A model generated the notes under the pieces. That model was not told where the DNA came from. It saw only the letters and a list, made by a program, of their open reading frames with translations, and did not search any database. Made by a program: the position numbers and the translations under genes. Shown here in pieces: positions 61,705-64,000 of a stretch of DNA of 64,000 bases (position 1 is the stretch's first letter; the number at the start of each line of letters is the position of its first letter). Source of the stretch: Lachnoanaerobaculum gingivalis (GTDB lineage Bacteria > Bacillota > Clostridia > Lachnospirales > Lachnospiraceae); NCBI RefSeq assembly GCF_003862475.1, contig NZ_RRCO01000002.1, positions 310,001-374,000 on the forward strand. The letters run 5' to 3'.

Positions 61705-63150
61705 TTAAACTTCATACATATGAATATCAGAAACTCTGATACTTCCATCTTTTACAAAAAATCCCCAATTTGTTCTGTTCAGATTATAGGCTCTCATTGT
61801 CAGAGCAGTAATATCGTTCACATAAAGACATATTATACTTCCATCTGCCACAACCCTTATATGTACTTTATTATCCTTTAAACTTTTATAATCAAAAGGT
61901 CTTTCAAGTTCCACCATAAAGGGCTTATCACCGTCAACATACCATTGATTTACGCCACGTATACGTCTTGGCCACATATCCGCCACAATCCTGTTATAAA
62001 ACGGCTCAAATCTAAGATAATACCCGTTTGCAAGAGCTGAATCCTGTCTCAAACCTATTCCGAAAGATCTAACTCCTTCACCGAATTCTATTACCGCTTC
62101 TATCATACATGTATCTTTCATTCCATCGATTACATATGACTTCTCCCCCTCATAATTTTCTATTTCAACTTTATTTATTTTTTTATTTACGGATTCCTTA
62201 TTAAACATATTGATCAATCCTTCTGCAGGTTTTACAGTAAGCTTATTATCAGTTGTTTGATTAATTTCATGTGCGATAAAATTTCCTCCCCATTCATACT
62301 GTCCGAAATCACTTTCACCACGCTTAGTAGGCACCCAAGCAAACGCCATTCTTTTATCACCAACCTGTGCTGTTTTTGCAGCATAAAACGCTCTTCCGTC
62401 AAAAGTATCTTCTATAGGAGAGGTCCACGGTCCGCTCAGCTTATCAGACATCCTATAATGTGTTACAAATTTTTCTGAAAAGGTTGAATACACAAGATAC
62501 CATTTGTTACCAAGTTTAAACAAATCCGGACATTCATGTGTCATATAAGATTCCGGATTGTAAAACGGCTCTTTTGCCTCCCAGTGAAGTAAATCATAAG
62601 ATCTGCATAAGCCTACACATCCTCCGTTCTTTTCACTTGCTCCACGCAATCTTGCAGCTAAAAGCATATCAAAGCATTTTTCTTCTTCATTATAAAAAAC
62701 AAAAGGATCACGCCAGTCAAAAGGCTCGTATATCCTTTCATCAGCGCCGAATGTAAGCTCAGGCAGTTTTTCCCAATTTATAAGATCCTTACTTATTGCA
62801 TGTGCAACATATTGTAAAGGTTTTCCGTCCCTATGATATTTGGGATTATAATTATTTTGTGCGGTATAAAACATATGAAAATTGCCGTCATTGCCTTCTA
62901 TTACAGACCCTGTATAACAGGCATAGTCCGCATCGTCATACTCACCAACAGGTAATACAACCTTACAATCTTTTATATTAACCCCGTCTTTTGTTATCAA
63001 CAGATTCCAGCTTGTACGATATCCATACTCATCCTGTGTGTTTCCTTTTCTTTCATCATGAAGATAATAAATATAAAATTTACCATCATGTGCAAATGGA
63101 ATAGTATCTCCAACCCAACCGTCTTTCGGTTTATAAAAAAAATTTTTCAT
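61705..63150 (-). CDS. GH32-family glycosidase, divergent subgroup
   Basis: A 481-residue protein with the GH32 beta-propeller and a C-terminal beta-sandwich. The nucleophile motif is altered from WxNDPNG to GWVGDTIPF but keeps the W-x-x-D spacing (D15); RDP (D148) and ECPD (E206) are intact, so activity is expected. No signal peptide. It is the first gene of the operon and divergent from a LacI regulator. Its substrate probably differs from that of the second GH32 enzyme in the operon. Confidence 0.88.
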   Translation of the reverse strand: MKNFFYKPKDGWVGDTIPFAHDGKFYIYYLHDERKGNTQDEYGYRTSWNLLITKDGVNIKDCKVVLPVGEYDDADYACYTGSVIEGNDGNFHMFYTAQNNYNPKYHRDGKPLQYVAHAISKDLINWEKLPELTFGADERIYEPFDWRDPFVFYNEEEKCFDMLLAARLRGASEKNGGCVGLCRSYDLLHWEAKEPFYNPESYMTHECPDLFKLGNKWYLVYSTFSEKFVTHYRMSDKLSGPWTSPIEDTFDGRAFYAAKTAQVGDKRMAFAWVPTKRGESDFGQYEWGGNFIAHEINQTTDNKLTVKPAEGLINMFNKESVNKKINKVEIENYEGEKSYVIDGMKDTCMIEAVIEFGEGVRSFGIGLRQDSALANGYYLRFEPFYNRIVADMWPRRIRGVNQWYVDGDKPFMVELERPFDYKSLKDNKVHIRVVADGSIICLYVNDITALTMRAYNLNRTNWGFFVKDGSIRVSDIHMYEV

Positions 63151-63270
63151 ATATAACCTCTTATCTAGTATAAGTATTTTTTATGAATGCTTTTAAAATC
63201 TTGTTTTTATACTAAACTATTTTATATAAATATCCTATTCGCAAATGCTCCAAAGTTTTTATAAATGATT

Positions 63271-63305
63271 ATGCAAGTATATGTTTTCTTGCATTTTTCA
63301 TGCAA
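63271..63305. promoter_or_regulatory. Candidate LacI operators before the GH32 operon
   Basis: ATGCAAG (63271-63277) and CTTGCAT (63288-63294) are inverted, and TTGCAT (63289-63294) with ATGCAA (63300-63305) form a second overlapping inverted pair. They lie between the divergent GH32 operon and LacI gene. Confidence 0.4.
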
Positions 63306-63330
63306 ATATGCTATTGTTTTCATGGTTTTT

Positions 63331-63345
63331 CAAGATATACTCTTG
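63331..63345. promoter_or_regulatory. Inverted repeat CAAGA-N5-TCTTG
   Basis: A short inverted repeat 36 bp before the LacI-family start codon, perhaps for autoregulation. Confidence 0.3.
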
Positions 63346-63380
63346 TCTTTTCATAATCATTTTCATAAAGGAGGTCTTAT

Positions 63381-64000
63381 ATGGTTAATATTAATGATGT
63401 TGCAAATGCAGCCGGTGTATCAATTTCAACGGTTTCAAGAGTTATAAATCAAAGTAATACTGTATCTGTTGCTACAAAAAACAAAGTTATGGAAGTAATA
63501 AGAGAACTTGGTTATTCACCCAGTCCGGCATTAAAAAAAGAAAATCGTAAATCAAATAAATTAATCGGTGTTCTTTTTCCTGACATATCTAATAATGTTT
63601 TCGGCAGAATATTACAGGGTATTAACAGTGTTGTTACACCTCTTGGTTATAATACTGTAATATGTGAGACTAATGGTGAACTTGATAAAGAAATACATTT
63701 TTTGGATGTCTTAAAAAATAAGCAAGTTGAAGGTATTATTATGGCAAATGTTCATATACCTAAAGAACATATGATGTGGATACATAGAAACAATAAGCCT
63801 GTAATATATGTATGTCAGGATATTCCGGATTTTGAGCTAAAAATCCCTGTCAGTTCTGTAAATATGGATAATCAGCAGGCAATTTGTGACATGGTGCATT
63901 TTCTTTATAATATGGGACATCGTAATATCGCATTTATTGGAGGACCGCTTCATGATTTATCAGCCGGAAAGAAAAGATATGATGGGTATATGAAAGGTAT
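63381..64000 (+). CDS. LacI-family regulator of the fructan operon (partial)
   Basis: The start ATG follows AAAGGAGG. The helix-turn-helix is NINDVANAAGVSISTVSRVI; the sugar-binding domain begins at about residue 60 (LIGVLFPDISNNVFGRILQG) and continues with NVHIPKEHM and HRNIAFIGGP. The frame is open to the window edge, about 206 residues in, so the gene is cut off here. It is divergent from the GH32-ABC operon and presumably represses it until a fructo-oligosaccharide or its derivative is present. Confidence 0.9.
   Translation, partial: MVNINDVANAAGVSISTVSRVINQSNTVSVATKNKVMEVIRELGYSPSPALKKENRKSNKLIGVLFPDISNNVFGRILQGINSVVTPLGYNTVICETNGELDKEIHFLDVLKNKQVEGIIMANVHIPKEHMMWIHRNNKPVIYVCQDIPDFELKIPVSSVNMDNQQAICDMVHFLYNMGHRNIAFIGGPLHDLSAGKKRYDGYMKG

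Noticed and set aside
1-64000. CRISPR arrays, tRNA or rRNA genes, prophage or conjugation genes
   Set aside because: I looked for regularly spaced repeats, tRNA-like cloverleafs and relaxase, integrase or structural phage genes and saw none.

Overview
The window reads as chromosomal DNA of a low-GC anaerobic Firmicute, most likely a Lachnospiraceae-type Clostridium (inference from gene content: pyruvate formate-lyase with its activase, meso-diaminopimelate dehydrogenase, CbiMNQO cobalt uptake, two sugar ABC operons with divergent LacI regulators, AGGAGG-type ribosome binding sites and frequent TTG/GTG starts). Almost all genes lie on the minus strand.

Layout. 1-297 holds a possible small RNA. 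298-9985 is a conserved core: HIT protein, pyrC, rplJ-rplL behind an L10 leader, a (p)ppGpp synthetase plus two-component operon, mgtE, pnp and rpsO. 10059-12319 is a membrane-anchored surface protein gene broken by a complete IS1380-family element whose 5-bp target duplication is still readable. 12612-17000 carries ddh and a cbiQOMN operon under a cobalamin riboswitch. 17093-18433 is an RclA-like hypothiocyanous acid reductase.

18514-25120 is an accessory region with decay: a BrnT-BrnA toxin-antitoxin pair fused in one frame, an IS1634-family element between 160-bp direct repeats, a DUF3137 membrane protein split at an A10 tract that contains an in-frame A AAA AAG slippery heptamer, a GNAT enzyme, small unknown proteins, and a NADAR gene with one amber codon. 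25121-32758 is a TetR / twin ABC exporter / ECF transporter cassette with an IS1380 5' remnant at one edge and an IS1634-like end at the other, probably acquired horizontally.

32860-45100 is a maltodextrin/glycogen unit: malEFG-like transporter, pullulanase, cyclomaltodextrinase-type GH13, phosphorylase and 4-alpha-glucanotransferase, with a divergent LacI regulator. It is followed by pflB-pflA, a TPP-riboswitch-controlled thiM-thiE-thiD-cytX salvage operon containing an untracked 21-codon ORF, a Dabb protein, uvrC, and DUF1653 and SUKH proteins. 55568-56986 is a two-gene module, DUF4869 plus a P-loop ATPase of unknown function, bounded by a third IS1380 fragment. The right end is a fructan/sucrose-type operon (two GH32 enzymes, ABC binding protein and two permeases) with a divergent LacI regulator running off the window.

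The best candidates for something undescribed are the DUF4869-ATPase module, the DUF3137 frameshift, the fused BrnTA, and the small ORF and RNA candidates. None of these functions is demonstrated by the sequence alone.
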